From CAYRVX01 sp964642165 (lineage in GTDB: Bacteria > Planctomycetota > Phycisphaerae > SM23-33): a stretch of 12,195 nucleotides of DNA. The notes under the pieces were generated by a model. That model searched no databases and had not been told where the DNA came from. It saw only the letters and a list, made by a program, of their open reading frames with translations. Numbering within the stretch: position 1 is the stretch's first letter; every line of letters begins with the position of its first letter. The stretch lies in NCBI GenBank assembly GCA_964642165.1, contig CAZXOC010000232.1, positions 1 to 12,195 of the forward strand, read 5' to 3'. The position numbers and the translations under genes were made by a program. Positions 1 to 6,986 of this stretch are shown here, in pieces.

Positions 1-128
1 GGCTCAGGGCACGGAGCGAAGTCGAAGTGCCGGCGGGCCTCGTGAGGGGCACCTCGCCGCACTACGTCGCGGCGGGGACCCCGGCCCTGCCTCGCCCCAA
101 CCCGGGGGAGACTCCAGGCGCATGGCCC
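1..128. other. left edge, no supported gene
   Basis: No start codon with a ribosome-binding site and believable product is present. A frame open from base 3 to a TGA at 153-155 could be the end of an upstream gene, but it runs through the promoter and has low-complexity content. The first 31 bases contain a short inverted repeat, GGCAC (8-12) with GTGCC (27-31), flanking a GCGAAGTCGAAG-type core. Confidence 0.35.
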
Positions 129-156
129 TTGATCGGCGCCGGCGAATCGCTATGAT
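129..156 (+). promoter_or_regulatory. sigma-70-like promoter driving the TPP riboswitch and thiC
   Basis: A -35 element TTGATC (129-134) and a -10 element TATGAT (151-156) are separated by 16 nt. The predicted transcription start near 163 falls just before the first paired bases of the TPP aptamer (about 166). That placement, and the one-mismatch -10, make this a convincing promoter. It was assigned by eye against the bacterial housekeeping consensus; sigma-factor usage in this organism is not known. Confidence 0.6.
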
Positions 157-165
157 GGACGGGTT

Positions 166-263
166 CACTAGGGGCGCCTCGCCGCGCCGGCACGCGGGGC
201 TGAGAAGACCCTTGGAACCTGATCAACGAATGCCCGCCGAGGCGTGAGTTGCGTAGGAAAGTG
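166..263 (+). ncRNA. TPP (THI-box) riboswitch, aptamer domain
   Basis: The conserved aptamer landmarks occur in order: AGGGGCGCC (170-178), CTGAGA (200-205), ACCTGATC (217-224) and GCGTAGGAAAGTG (251-263). The stems can be drawn. P1 pairs CAC near 167 with GTG at 261-263; P2 pairs AGGG (170-173) with CCCT (209-212). P3 pairs GCC (176-178) with GGC (198-200), then CCGCG (182-186) with CGCGG (193-197), closing a 6-nt loop. P4 pairs CCT (218-220) with AGG (255-257), and P5 pairs CAAC (224-227) with GTTG (248-251). L5 is 20 nt, longer than the compact loop of Escherichia coli thiM, and can form a small extra stem (CGC 235-237 with GCG 242-244). It precedes thiC, the usual target, and should repress thiC when thiamine pyrophosphate is abundant. 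Confidence 0.93.
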
Positions 264-290
264 GACGGACATCGCAGGATCGCGTCGTGA

Positions 291-322
291 TCCCGGCCGC
301 CGTCCACGCGGCCGCTTCTCTT
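291..322 (+). promoter_or_regulatory. candidate expression platform of the TPP riboswitch
   Basis: Between the aptamer and thiC there is a 7-bp perfect stem, CGGCCGC (294-300) with GCGGCCG (308-314), and a 7-nt loop. It is followed by the pyrimidine stretch CTTCTCTT (315-322), which is weak as a terminator U-tract. Alternatively, TCCCG (291-295) is complementary to CGGGA (346-350), which overlaps the thiC ribosome-binding site GGGAG (347-351). This would allow a translational switch. Both pairings use bases 294-295, so they could be mutually exclusive. The pairings are visible; the switching mechanism is inferred. Confidence 0.4.
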
Positions 323-357
323 GCGCAACGACGCCAGGCTGCATGCGGGAGCCGCAC

Positions 358-1656
358 ATGACCCAGTACGAAGACGCCGTCGCGGGGCGGAAGACCCCGC
401 AGATGCACCGCGCCGCCGAGCGCGAGGGCCTCGATGCCGAGACGATCCGCGCCGAGCTCGCCGCCGGGCGCCTGGTCATCCCGGCCAACCGGCTCCACCT
501 CGCCGGCAAGGCGAGCCCGCTCGACCCCGTCGCGATCGGCCGCGCCGTGAGCACCAAGATCAACGCCAACATCGGCACCTCGCCCGTCAGCAGCTGCAAG
601 GAGCAGGAGCTGATCAAGCTCCGGCTGGCCGTGCAGTACGGGGCCGACGCCGTCATGGACCTCTCCACGGGCGGCGACCTGGACGAGACGCGCACGTACC
701 TCATCGAGCGGACCTCCGTGCCCGTCGGGACGGTGCCGATCTACTCGATGATCGTCGACCGCCCCGTCGAGGAGCTGACCGTCGGCGGCATGCTCGCGAC
801 GATCCGCAAGCAGGCCGAGCAGGGCGTGGACTTCTTCACCATCCACGCCGGCATCCGGCGCGAGCACCTGCCGCTCGTCGGCCGGCGCAAGATGGGCATC
901 GTCTCCCGGGGGGGGAGCCTGCTGGCCAAGTGGATGGTCCACCACGGGCGCGAGAACCCCATGTACGAGGCCTTCGACGAGATCAGCGCCATTCTGCGCG
1001 AGTACGACGTGACGTATTCGCTGGGGGACGGTCTGCGGCCGGGGTGCCTCACCGACGCCTCCGACGAGGCCCAGTTCGCCGAGTTGGAGACGATGGGCGA
1101 GCTGGTGCGGCGGGCTCGCGAGGCCGGCGTGCAGGTGATGGTCGAGGGCCCCGGGCACGTCCCGTTCGACCAGATCGAGATGAACATGAAACGCCAGGAG
1201 GATCTCTGCGACGGCGCGCCGTTCTACGTGCTCGGGCCCGTCGTGACGGACGTCTTCCCCGGGTACGACCACGTCACGTCCGCCATCGGCGCGACGGCCG
1301 CCGCGTACCACGGCGCGAGCTTCCTCTGCTACGTCACCCCCGCCGAGCACCTCGCCCTGCCCGGCCCCGAGGACGTCCGCCGGGGCTGCGTCGCCTGCAA
1401 GATCGCCGCCCACGCCGCCGACGTGGCGCGCGGACTGCCCCGGGCACGCGACTGGGACGACCGCATGGCCGAGGCCCGCACGAACTTCGACTGGCGGAAG
1501 CAGTTCGAGATCGCCTTCGACGGCGACGCCGCCAAGGCCTTCCGCGAGAAGGACGGCGTCGAGGCCGACGCCGACTACTGCTCGATGTGCGGCCGGGACT
1601 GGTGCGCCATGCGAATCAGCAAAGAGGTCGTACGAAAGGCGTCCCCCGGCGAGTAG
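358..1656 (+). CDS. thiC: phosphomethylpyrimidine synthase ThiC (radical SAM, short form)
   Basis: This enzyme converts 5-aminoimidazole ribotide to hydroxymethylpyrimidine phosphate, the pyrimidine half of thiamine, in the cytoplasm using S-adenosylmethionine and a 4Fe-4S cluster. The 432-aa protein carries the ThiC signatures KINANIGTSPVSS (67-79), TIHAGI (161-166), MVEGPGHVPFDQIEMN (261-276), TSAIGATAAAYHGASFLCYVTPAEHL (307-332) and the C-terminal CSMCGRDWC cluster motif (C408, C411, C416, CX2CX4C). It is the short form, lacking the extra N-terminal region of the roughly 630-aa E. coli protein, as in many bacteria outside Proteobacteria. The ATG at 358 is chosen because GGGAG (347-351) sits 6 nt upstream; an in-frame ATG at 343 lacks such a site, and longer in-frame starts would run into the riboswitch. 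Expression should be controlled by the upstream TPP riboswitch. Confidence 0.97.
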   Translation: MTQYEDAVAGRKTPQMHRAAEREGLDAETIRAELAAGRLVIPANRLHLAGKASPLDPVAIGRAVSTKINANIGTSPVSSCKEQELIKLRLAVQYGADAVMDLSTGGDLDETRTYLIERTSVPVGTVPIYSMIVDRPVEELTVGGMLATIRKQAEQGVDFFTIHAGIRREHLPLVGRRKMGIVSRGGSLLAKWMVHHGRENPMYEAFDEISAILREYDVTYSLGDGLRPGCLTDASDEAQFAELETMGELVRRAREAGVQVMVEGPGHVPFDQIEMNMKRQEDLCDGAPFYVLGPVVTDVFPGYDHVTSAIGATAAAYHGASFLCYVTPAEHLALPGPEDVRRGCVACKIAAHAADVARGLPRARDWDDRMAEARTNFDWRKQFEIAFDGDAAKAFREKDGVEADADYCSMCGRDWCAMRISKEVVRKASPGE

Positions 1657-1749
1657 GGCGCGGCGCCCCGTCGGCGCGCCGCCCGCGCGACCGGCGCCAG
1701 GGCGATGCCCGTTTAACAGGCAGGTTCAGGAACAGAAAGGAATGCCGTC

Positions 1750-2820
1750 ATGAGAAGCACGTTCACAGGGCTGCTGGCCGTCGCACTGGTTCCGGCACTC
1801 GCCGCGCGGATCTCCGCTGCCCGCCCGCGCCCGAGCCAAGGCGTCTACGCCACCGTCGCCGAAGCCCGCAAGGCCGGACCGGACTTCGACATCCAGGGCG
1901 AGTACGAAGGCACCGTCGGCGGCGACGCCGACAAGAAGATCGGCGTCCAGGTCATCGCCCTGGGCCAAAGCAAGTTCCAGGCCGTCTTCCTGCCCGGCGG
2001 GCTGCCCGGCGCCGGCTGGGACTCCAAGAGCAAGGTCCTCTGCCAGGGCAAGCTGGACGGCGGCAAGGTCCGCCTCGAGCCCGCCGCGGGCGAGCGCCGC
2101 TACATGGACGGCAACCCCGACCGGTTCAGCGCGACGGCTGCGTTCCCCCCCGCCGGCCAGAAGGACTACACGGCCACTATCGAGGGCGGCAGGCTCACCG
2201 GCAAGACGGACACCGGGAAGGCCATCGAGGCGAGGAAAGTCACCCGCAAGAGCCCCACGCTCGGCGCCAAGCCGCCGCAGGGGGCGACCGTCCTGCTGGC
2301 CTACCGGCCCGGCAAGGCGCCCAGCCTGGGCGCGTGGACGAACCCGAAGTGGAAGACCTCGCCCGAGGGCTACATGCAGGTCATCCGCCGCAGCGGCTCC
2401 AACCGCACCCAGCGAAGCTTCCAGGGCCCGTGGAAGCTGCACGTGGAGTTCATGACGCCGTTCCAGCCGAGGGCCCGCAGCCAGGGGCGCGGCAACAGCG
2501 GCGTCTACCCCCCCGGCGGGCGCGAGGTGCAGGTGCTGGACAGCTTCGGCCTGGACGGCAAGGCCAACGAGTGCGGCGGCATCTACAAGAACTACCCGCC
2601 ACGCCCGCACATGTGCCTGCCCCCGCTGAGTTGGCAGACGTACGACATCGAGTACCGCCCGGCAGCCGACGGCCAGCCGGCGTGGTACAAGGTCGTCCAC
2701 AACGGCGTGGTGATCCACAAGAAGGTCACGCTCGGCAAGGGCGCCGCCAAGCCCGTGCTGCTCCAGGACCACGGCAACCCGGTCAGCTACCGCAACATCT
2801 GGATCGTCCTGGGCAAGTAA
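1750..2820 (+). CDS. secreted DUF1080 protein (3-keto-disaccharide hydrolase family)
   Basis: This 356-aa protein has an N-terminal signal peptide (residues 1 to about 24, hydrophobic core GLLAVALVPALAA), so it is exported. The N-terminal half (about 45-165) is a beta-rich segment with IGVQVIALGQSKFQAV and LPGGLPGAGW. The C-terminal half (about 215-356) is the DUF1080 beta-sandwich, with HVEFMTPF (231-238), RGNSGVY (247-253), EVQVLDSF (259-266), NECGGIY (273-279), SWQTYDIEY (294-302) and PVLLQDHGNPVSYRNIW (335-351). Family members are concanavalin-like sandwiches; some act on 3-keto-glycosides and many in Planctomycetota have no assigned substrate. The specific substrate here is not predictable. 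The ATG is supported by AGAAAGGA (1734-1741), 8 nt upstream. It lies 93 nt after thiC and 34 nt before the next gene. I found no clear promoter or U-tract terminator in the gap after thiC, so read-through is possible. Confidence 0.9.
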   Translation: MRSTFTGLLAVALVPALAARISAARPRPSQGVYATVAEARKAGPDFDIQGEYEGTVGGDADKKIGVQVIALGQSKFQAVFLPGGLPGAGWDSKSKVLCQGKLDGGKVRLEPAAGERRYMDGNPDRFSATAAFPPAGQKDYTATIEGGRLTGKTDTGKAIEARKVTRKSPTLGAKPPQGATVLLAYRPGKAPSLGAWTNPKWKTSPEGYMQVIRRSGSNRTQRSFQGPWKLHVEFMTPFQPRARSQGRGNSGVYPPGGREVQVLDSFGLDGKANECGGIYKNYPPRPHMCLPPLSWQTYDIEYRPAADGQPAWYKVVHNGVVIHKKVTLGKGAAKPVLLQDHGNPVSYRNIWIVLGK

Positions 2821-2854
2821 CCGGCGCCCCTTGGGCCGGCGCGGAGGCGCGGCC

Positions 2855-4909
2855 ATGCGGATGCGGCGCTTCCTGGCCAGCCTGGTGCTCTGCGTGGCGA
2901 GCGCCCCGGCGGGCGCCCGGCAGCCCCCGTCGGCGCGGGCGGCCCGACGCCTGCTCGAACGGGCGGCGCGAGCCTCGCGCGCGAAGGGAGACGTCGATTT
3001 CCATGCAGCCCTTCGCCTGTCGCGGCTCCTGGCACGGTTCGACCGCCCGCGCTCGCTCGCGCTGCTCCGGCGCGGGCTGCGCGAGGCCAAGGCGACCGCC
3101 GATCCCGCCGAGCGCCTGCGGCGCCTCGAGGCGGTGGCGCTGCACGCCGCGCCGATCGACCGCGAACTGTCGTCGCGGGCCCTGGTCGAGATCAAGCCCC
3201 CGCCCGAGGCCCGCCGGCACCCGGTCGTTCGCCTGAAGATGCTGGCGATCCAACTCGTGCTGAACTACAGGCTCGGCGGGTCGGACGAAGCGGCCCTGCT
3301 CCGGCAGGCCAGGGACTTCCGGCAGCGGAGCCCGCAGGTTCAGAAGTCCGACCTCGTGTCGGACACGGCGGGGGCCTTCGCGGACTACGTCTCGCTGCTG
3401 GAGCCGGAGCTGGCGGTCAAGGCCTGGCAGGAGGCGCCCTCCCGGCGGTCGTGGGAGGCCCGGCTGCGCCGGGCGGAAGACGTGATCCACTACGACGCCG
3501 GGCGCGGCGCGAAGCTCGTGCGGGCCCTCGTCCCCGACGCTCCCGACGACGCCGCGCGCAACCGCGCCGCGGCGGCGCTGCACAAGGCCGGGGCCGCCGA
3601 CGAGGCCCTGGGCGTCCTCCGGGCCTCGCGCCGCGTGCTGGTCGGCGGCGGGCAGCCCATCGGCGACCTGATCTCGTCTGTCGCGGCCGTCGATCCCAAC
3701 GAGGCCCTGCGGATCGTTGGGGCGCTGCCCAAGGGCCGCCCGCGTCGAAGCGGGCTGAACCTGGCCGTCGCGGCGGTGGCGCCGGAACGCCCGGACCTCG
3801 CGATGGCGCTCGCCCGGCGGCTCGACGTCGCCTGGGACAGGTCCCACGCCGCGTACCTGGCCGTGCGGGCCCACGTCCGGCGAGGTGACCTCGACGCGGC
3901 GCGGAAGCTGCTGGGAGTCGTCGGCCGCCCCGAGCATCGTGCCGTCGCGCAGGCGGCCCTTGCCGCGCAAGCCCGCGACCGCAAGGGGCTGGCCCGGGCG
4001 ATGCGGGCTGCCGCGGCGGCGGACCCGTACGGGCGGAGTCTGGCCGACGTGACGGCCCTGACCGTCCGCGCCCTTGGCGTCGGGGAGACGGAGAGAATCC
4101 TGGTCGAGACGATCCCGAGCCTGAAGGGCCACTGGACCGGCAAACGCCTCTACCTCCTGCTGGACGTCGTGGCGGATCTGGACCCGCGCTGGGCGCTGGA
4201 CGTCTTCCGGCGGGGGCCGCACGCCCGGCCTCGCGCGAACGAGACCGTCTCGTCCCACGCCGCATCCGAGCTGCTGCCCAAGCTCGCGCCCTTCGACCCC
4301 CCCTGCGTGGCCGAGTACATCGAGAAGCACGGCGAAAAGCAGCACGCCCAGAGCCTCAACCGGCTCAAGATCGCGTGCGCCCTCGCCGTCGCCGGGCGGT
4401 CGGTCGGCGACGCCGAGGCCTTCGCGGAGCGCGTGGGCGTGCACAAGTCGAACCGCTTCCCCGTGGCCTCCCGGCGCGACATGGAACGGCAGCGCCGCAT
4501 CGCTCGCATCGCCGACGCCGGACCCGACGTCGAGAAGGTCCTGGCGACCCTCGACCTGCAGGACCGGTGGCAGCGCCGCAACCTGGTGCTCGAGGCCGCG
4601 GGCCGTCTCGTCGGCGGCCCCAACGCCCGCTTCCGCAACGTCGAGGGCGTCGTGGCGCTGGGCGGCGCGCTGAGCGACAGGGAGCTGGCGGCGAAGGTGC
4701 TCTCCGTCGCGGCGACGCGGCTGTACCGCGCGGGCCGGAAGGCCGAGGCGCTCCGGCTCGTCGAGAGGATCGAGCAGCCGTGGCCCCGCGTCGAAACGCT
4801 GTGCGAGCTGGCCGAAGGGGAGCTGGACCCGCGCCCGGTCCCGCGAAGCAGCTTCCTGGCGGGATGGCCCGCGCCCGACGGGCGCCGCGAGGGCGCGAAC
4901 GGCCGATAG
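2855..4909 (+). CDS. secreted alpha-helical repeat protein of unknown function
   Basis: I do not recognise a named family. The 684-aa product begins with a basic n-region (MRMRR) and a hydrophobic core (FLASLVLCVASAPAG), a plausible Sec signal peptide cleaved near residue 21. LVLC is a poor lipobox because the residue before Cys is Leu. The rest is Ala/Leu/Arg-rich and appears almost wholly helical, with repeated paired-helix units resembling TPR or HEAT repeats. Examples are AALHKAGAADEALGVLRAS, LAVRAHVRRGDLDAARKLL and ATRLYRAGRKAEALRLVE. No catalytic motif was seen. The ATG at 2855 has GGAGG (2843-2847) 7 nt upstream and is preferred over the in-frame TTG at 2831. The 34-nt gap after the DUF1080 gene suggests co-expression. 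A scaffolding or protein-binding role in the envelope is a guess from fold type only. Confidence 0.8.
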   Translation: MRMRRFLASLVLCVASAPAGARQPPSARAARRLLERAARASRAKGDVDFHAALRLSRLLARFDRPRSLALLRRGLREAKATADPAERLRRLEAVALHAAPIDRELSSRALVEIKPPPEARRHPVVRLKMLAIQLVLNYRLGGSDEAALLRQARDFRQRSPQVQKSDLVSDTAGAFADYVSLLEPELAVKAWQEAPSRRSWEARLRRAEDVIHYDAGRGAKLVRALVPDAPDDAARNRAAAALHKAGAADEALGVLRASRRVLVGGGQPIGDLISSVAAVDPNEALRIVGALPKGRPRRSGLNLAVAAVAPERPDLAMALARRLDVAWDRSHAAYLAVRAHVRRGDLDAARKLLGVVGRPEHRAVAQAALAAQARDRKGLARAMRAAAAADPYGRSLADVTALTVRALGVGETERILVETIPSLKGHWTGKRLYLLLDVVADLDPRWALDVFRRGPHARPRANETVSSHAASELLPKLAPFDPPCVAEYIEKHGEKQHAQSLNRLKIACALAVAGRSVGDAEAFAERVGVHKSNRFPVASRRDMERQRRIARIADAGPDVEKVLATLDLQDRWQRRNLVLEAAGRLVGGPNARFRNVEGVVALGGALSDRELAAKVLSVAATRLYRAGRKAEALRLVERIEQPWPRVETLCELAEGELDPRPVPRSSFLAGWPAPDGRREGANGR

Positions 4910-4942
4910 AAACGCCGGCCGGCCGCGGCGGCCTCGGCGCGG

Positions 4943-6883
4943 TCAGGCGGCCGCCGCTGCGGCGCGACGGGCCAGGAAACGCACCGCTTCCCGGACGCCC
5001 GTGATCAGCAGGAACACCGTGATCACCAGGATGATGATGTCGGCCACCAGCAGCGTGGTGTTGCGGCTTTCCGGCTGGGCGAACCGCCAGGCCATGATGA
5101 AGAGGTTGGTCACGGTGGTGACCAGCATGAGGACGCCCGGCACGAAGGCGAACCAGAGGCGGCGTCCCTGGCGAAGGAGCCACAGCGCGGCGATGGACAG
5201 CACCATGGCGGCGAGCAGTTGGTTGCTCGTCGCGAAGATGTCCCACAGCGCCGCCTGCCCGCCGGTCAGGGCGAAGACGAGCATCAGCCCCACGGCGATC
5301 GCCGAGTTGAACCAGTACTGGCGCATCACACTCAGCACGCAGCGCAGGAGGCCCCTCGTCTCGCGGGGGCGCGGCGGGGCGGCCTCCTGGTCGCTCGCCT
5401 CGGGGGCGATCGGCAGGCCCCCGGCGCCGGCGGGGGTCGGCTCGCCCCGGCCCCACTCGGCCGTCTCCTTCGCGGCGACGGGCGCGGCAAACACGTCGTA
5501 CCGGCCGAGCAGCGCCCGCCAGACCTCCTCGATGAGGTAGCGCGTCAGGCGGATCGCCGTGTCGAGCGTCGTGACGAGGAAGCCCTCCAGCAGGACCATG
5601 CCCGCCAGGGCGCCGACGGCGACGGGCACGCCGAAGGCCAGCCTGACCGTGTTGCCCACCGCCATGGCGAAGCCCAGCACCCAGTTGACCTTCGCGCCCT
5701 TGAGCCCCGCCAGGACAGGGTGGACGTCCTTCACGTAGTCCGCCTTGATCGCCCCCACCATCAGCACGCCGATGACGCAGACGGCCAGGAAACTCTCCAG
5801 CAGCATGCCGTAGTAGCCGATCTGACGGGCCGCACGCTCCGTCCGCAATTGCTTGCAGGTCGTCCCGCCCGCGCAGAGGCTGTGGAAGCCGCTGACGGCG
5901 CCGCAGGCGATCAGGATGAACAGCCCCGGCCAGACGAACCCCTTCGCCCGCGTGCCCTCCTCGATGTTGAGCCCGGCGATGCCCTCGGCCCGGGGGTCCA
6001 GGTCGCCCACGCCCGCGCCGCGCAGGCCCGCCACGACCAGCACGATCAGCAGCAGCACCATGCCCACGTAGAGGATATGCACGTTGATGAAGTCGCGGCT
6101 CTGGAGGAAGATCCACACCGGCACGCCGGCGGCCACCAGCACGTACCCGCTCAGCATGAGCTGCCACGTCAGCGGCTTCAGCGCGATGGGGAAGTATACG
6201 CCGATCGTGATGGAGATCGCGCAGATCGCGACGGCCAGCGCGCTGCACAGCCAGACCGACACCTTCCTCTTGATGTACAGGTAGCCGATCAGCGGCGCCA
6301 CCGCCGTGATGCACACCACGCTCATCGACGCGATGCCCCCGATGATCACCTTGCCGTCCTGCACGCGGAAGGTCGTCTGGTCCGTCGGCAGGTCCAGGCG
6401 GTCGAACGGCATCATGCTCGTCAACGCCGCCGCCGAGGCGTTCAGAAAGGCCGCGCACACCAACGCCAGCATGACCACCAGGAAGATCGTGATCGCCACG
6501 AACGGGCCCTTGCCCACCATCCGGTGGACGATGGTCGCCATCGACGTGCCGCCCTCGCGCGTGGCCATGTACGTCGCCAGGTAGTCGTGCACCGCGCCGA
6601 TCAGCACCCCGCCCAGCAGCACCCACAGCAGCGCGGGCACCCAGCCGTAGATGATCGCGATCACCGGCCCGAGGATCGGCCCCGCGCCGGCGATCGACGC
6701 GAAATGGTGGGCGAAGACCACCGGCGTCGGCGTGGGGACGTAGTCCCGGCCGTCGTTGCGCACCACCGCCGGCGTCGGGCGACCGGGGTCCTCGCCCAGG
6801 TGCCGGGCGATGAAGCCGGAGTACAGCCGCCCGGCGCCGAAGAGGAACACAATCGCTACGACCATAACCAACAGAACAGTCAT
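4943..6883 (-). CDS. cstA: CstA/BtsT-family carbon starvation transporter
   Basis: This is a 646-aa polytopic membrane protein of the carbon starvation family. Characterised members (E. coli CstA, BtsT) import pyruvate, and CstA has also been linked to peptide use. Recognisable family segments are FAHHFASIAGAGPILGP (57-73), HDYLATYMATREGGTSMATI (99-118), CGAVSGFHSL (327-336) followed by AGGTTCKQL (338-346), TTLDTAIRLTRYL (438-450) and WDIFATSNQLLAAM (547-560). Roughly 16 to 18 hydrophobic segments span the protein. A Pro/Glu/Ala-rich hydrophilic loop (about 470-512) interrupts the C-terminal half and is probably cytoplasmic. The glycine-rich turn reads CAGGTTC where E. coli CstA has, from memory, VSSGTTP. 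The start is backed by GGGAG (complement of 6891-6895), 7 nt upstream. A good promoter overlaps the dinB stop. The substrate is not determinable here. Confidence 0.94.
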   Translation of the reverse strand: MTVLLVMVVAIVFLFGAGRLYSGFIARHLGEDPGRPTPAVVRNDGRDYVPTPTPVVFAHHFASIAGAGPILGPVIAIIYGWVPALLWVLLGGVLIGAVHDYLATYMATREGGTSMATIVHRMVGKGPFVAITIFLVVMLALVCAAFLNASAAALTSMMPFDRLDLPTDQTTFRVQDGKVIIGGIASMSVVCITAVAPLIGYLYIKRKVSVWLCSALAVAICAISITIGVYFPIALKPLTWQLMLSGYVLVAAGVPVWIFLQSRDFINVHILYVGMVLLLIVLVVAGLRGAGVGDLDPRAEGIAGLNIEEGTRAKGFVWPGLFILIACGAVSGFHSLCAGGTTCKQLRTERAARQIGYYGMLLESFLAVCVIGVLMVGAIKADYVKDVHPVLAGLKGAKVNWVLGFAMAVGNTVRLAFGVPVAVGALAGMVLLEGFLVTTLDTAIRLTRYLIEEVWRALLGRYDVFAAPVAAKETAEWGRGEPTPAGAGGLPIAPEASDQEAAPPRPRETRGLLRCVLSVMRQYWFNSAIAVGLMLVFALTGGQAALWDIFATSNQLLAAMVLSIAALWLLRQGRRLWFAFVPGVLMLVTTVTNLFIMAWRFAQPESRNTTLLVADIIILVITVFLLITGVREAVRFLARRAAAAAA

Positions 6884-6956
6884 GACATCGCTCCCGTGCA
6901 GCCGCGCGCCGACGTGACCGGTGCAAGGACCCCGCCAAAGCCGAGCCGCCGATGCG

Positions 6957-6986
6957 ATGATACGAGTCGCGCGGCGGGCGGGTCAA
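6957..6986 (-). promoter_or_regulatory. sigma-70-like promoter for the cstA-family gene
   Basis: Reading the minus strand, TTGACC (complement of 6981-6986) and TATCAT (complement of 6957-6962) are separated by 18 nt. Each hexamer matches the housekeeping consensus at five of six positions. The -35 overlaps the TGA stop of dinB (6983-6985). A start near 6950 would leave a leader of roughly 65 nt before the transporter ATG. This indicates that the transporter can be transcribed independently of dinB. Confidence 0.55.

Noticed and set aside
3..155. Partial C-terminus of an upstream gene in the frame starting at base 3
   Set aside because: It overlaps the thiC promoter, contains the edge repeat, and shows no recognisable domain; a real upstream gene end cannot be shown from this window.
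2831..2854. TTG at 2831 as the start of the helical-repeat protein
   Set aside because: The ATG at 2855 has GGAGG at ideal spacing and begins directly with a signal peptide.
321..3236. Very long plus-strand open frame (971 codons) across thiC and the DUF1080 gene
   Set aside because: It is an Arg-rich out-of-frame shadow of two well-supported genes, a normal artefact of high GC.
4910..4942. GC-rich dyads (GCCGGCCGGC, GGCCGC/GCGGCC) between the convergent ends of the helical-repeat and transporter genes, as a bidirectional terminator
   Set aside because: The dyads have almost no loop and no U-tract on either side; they may be no more than background at this GC content.
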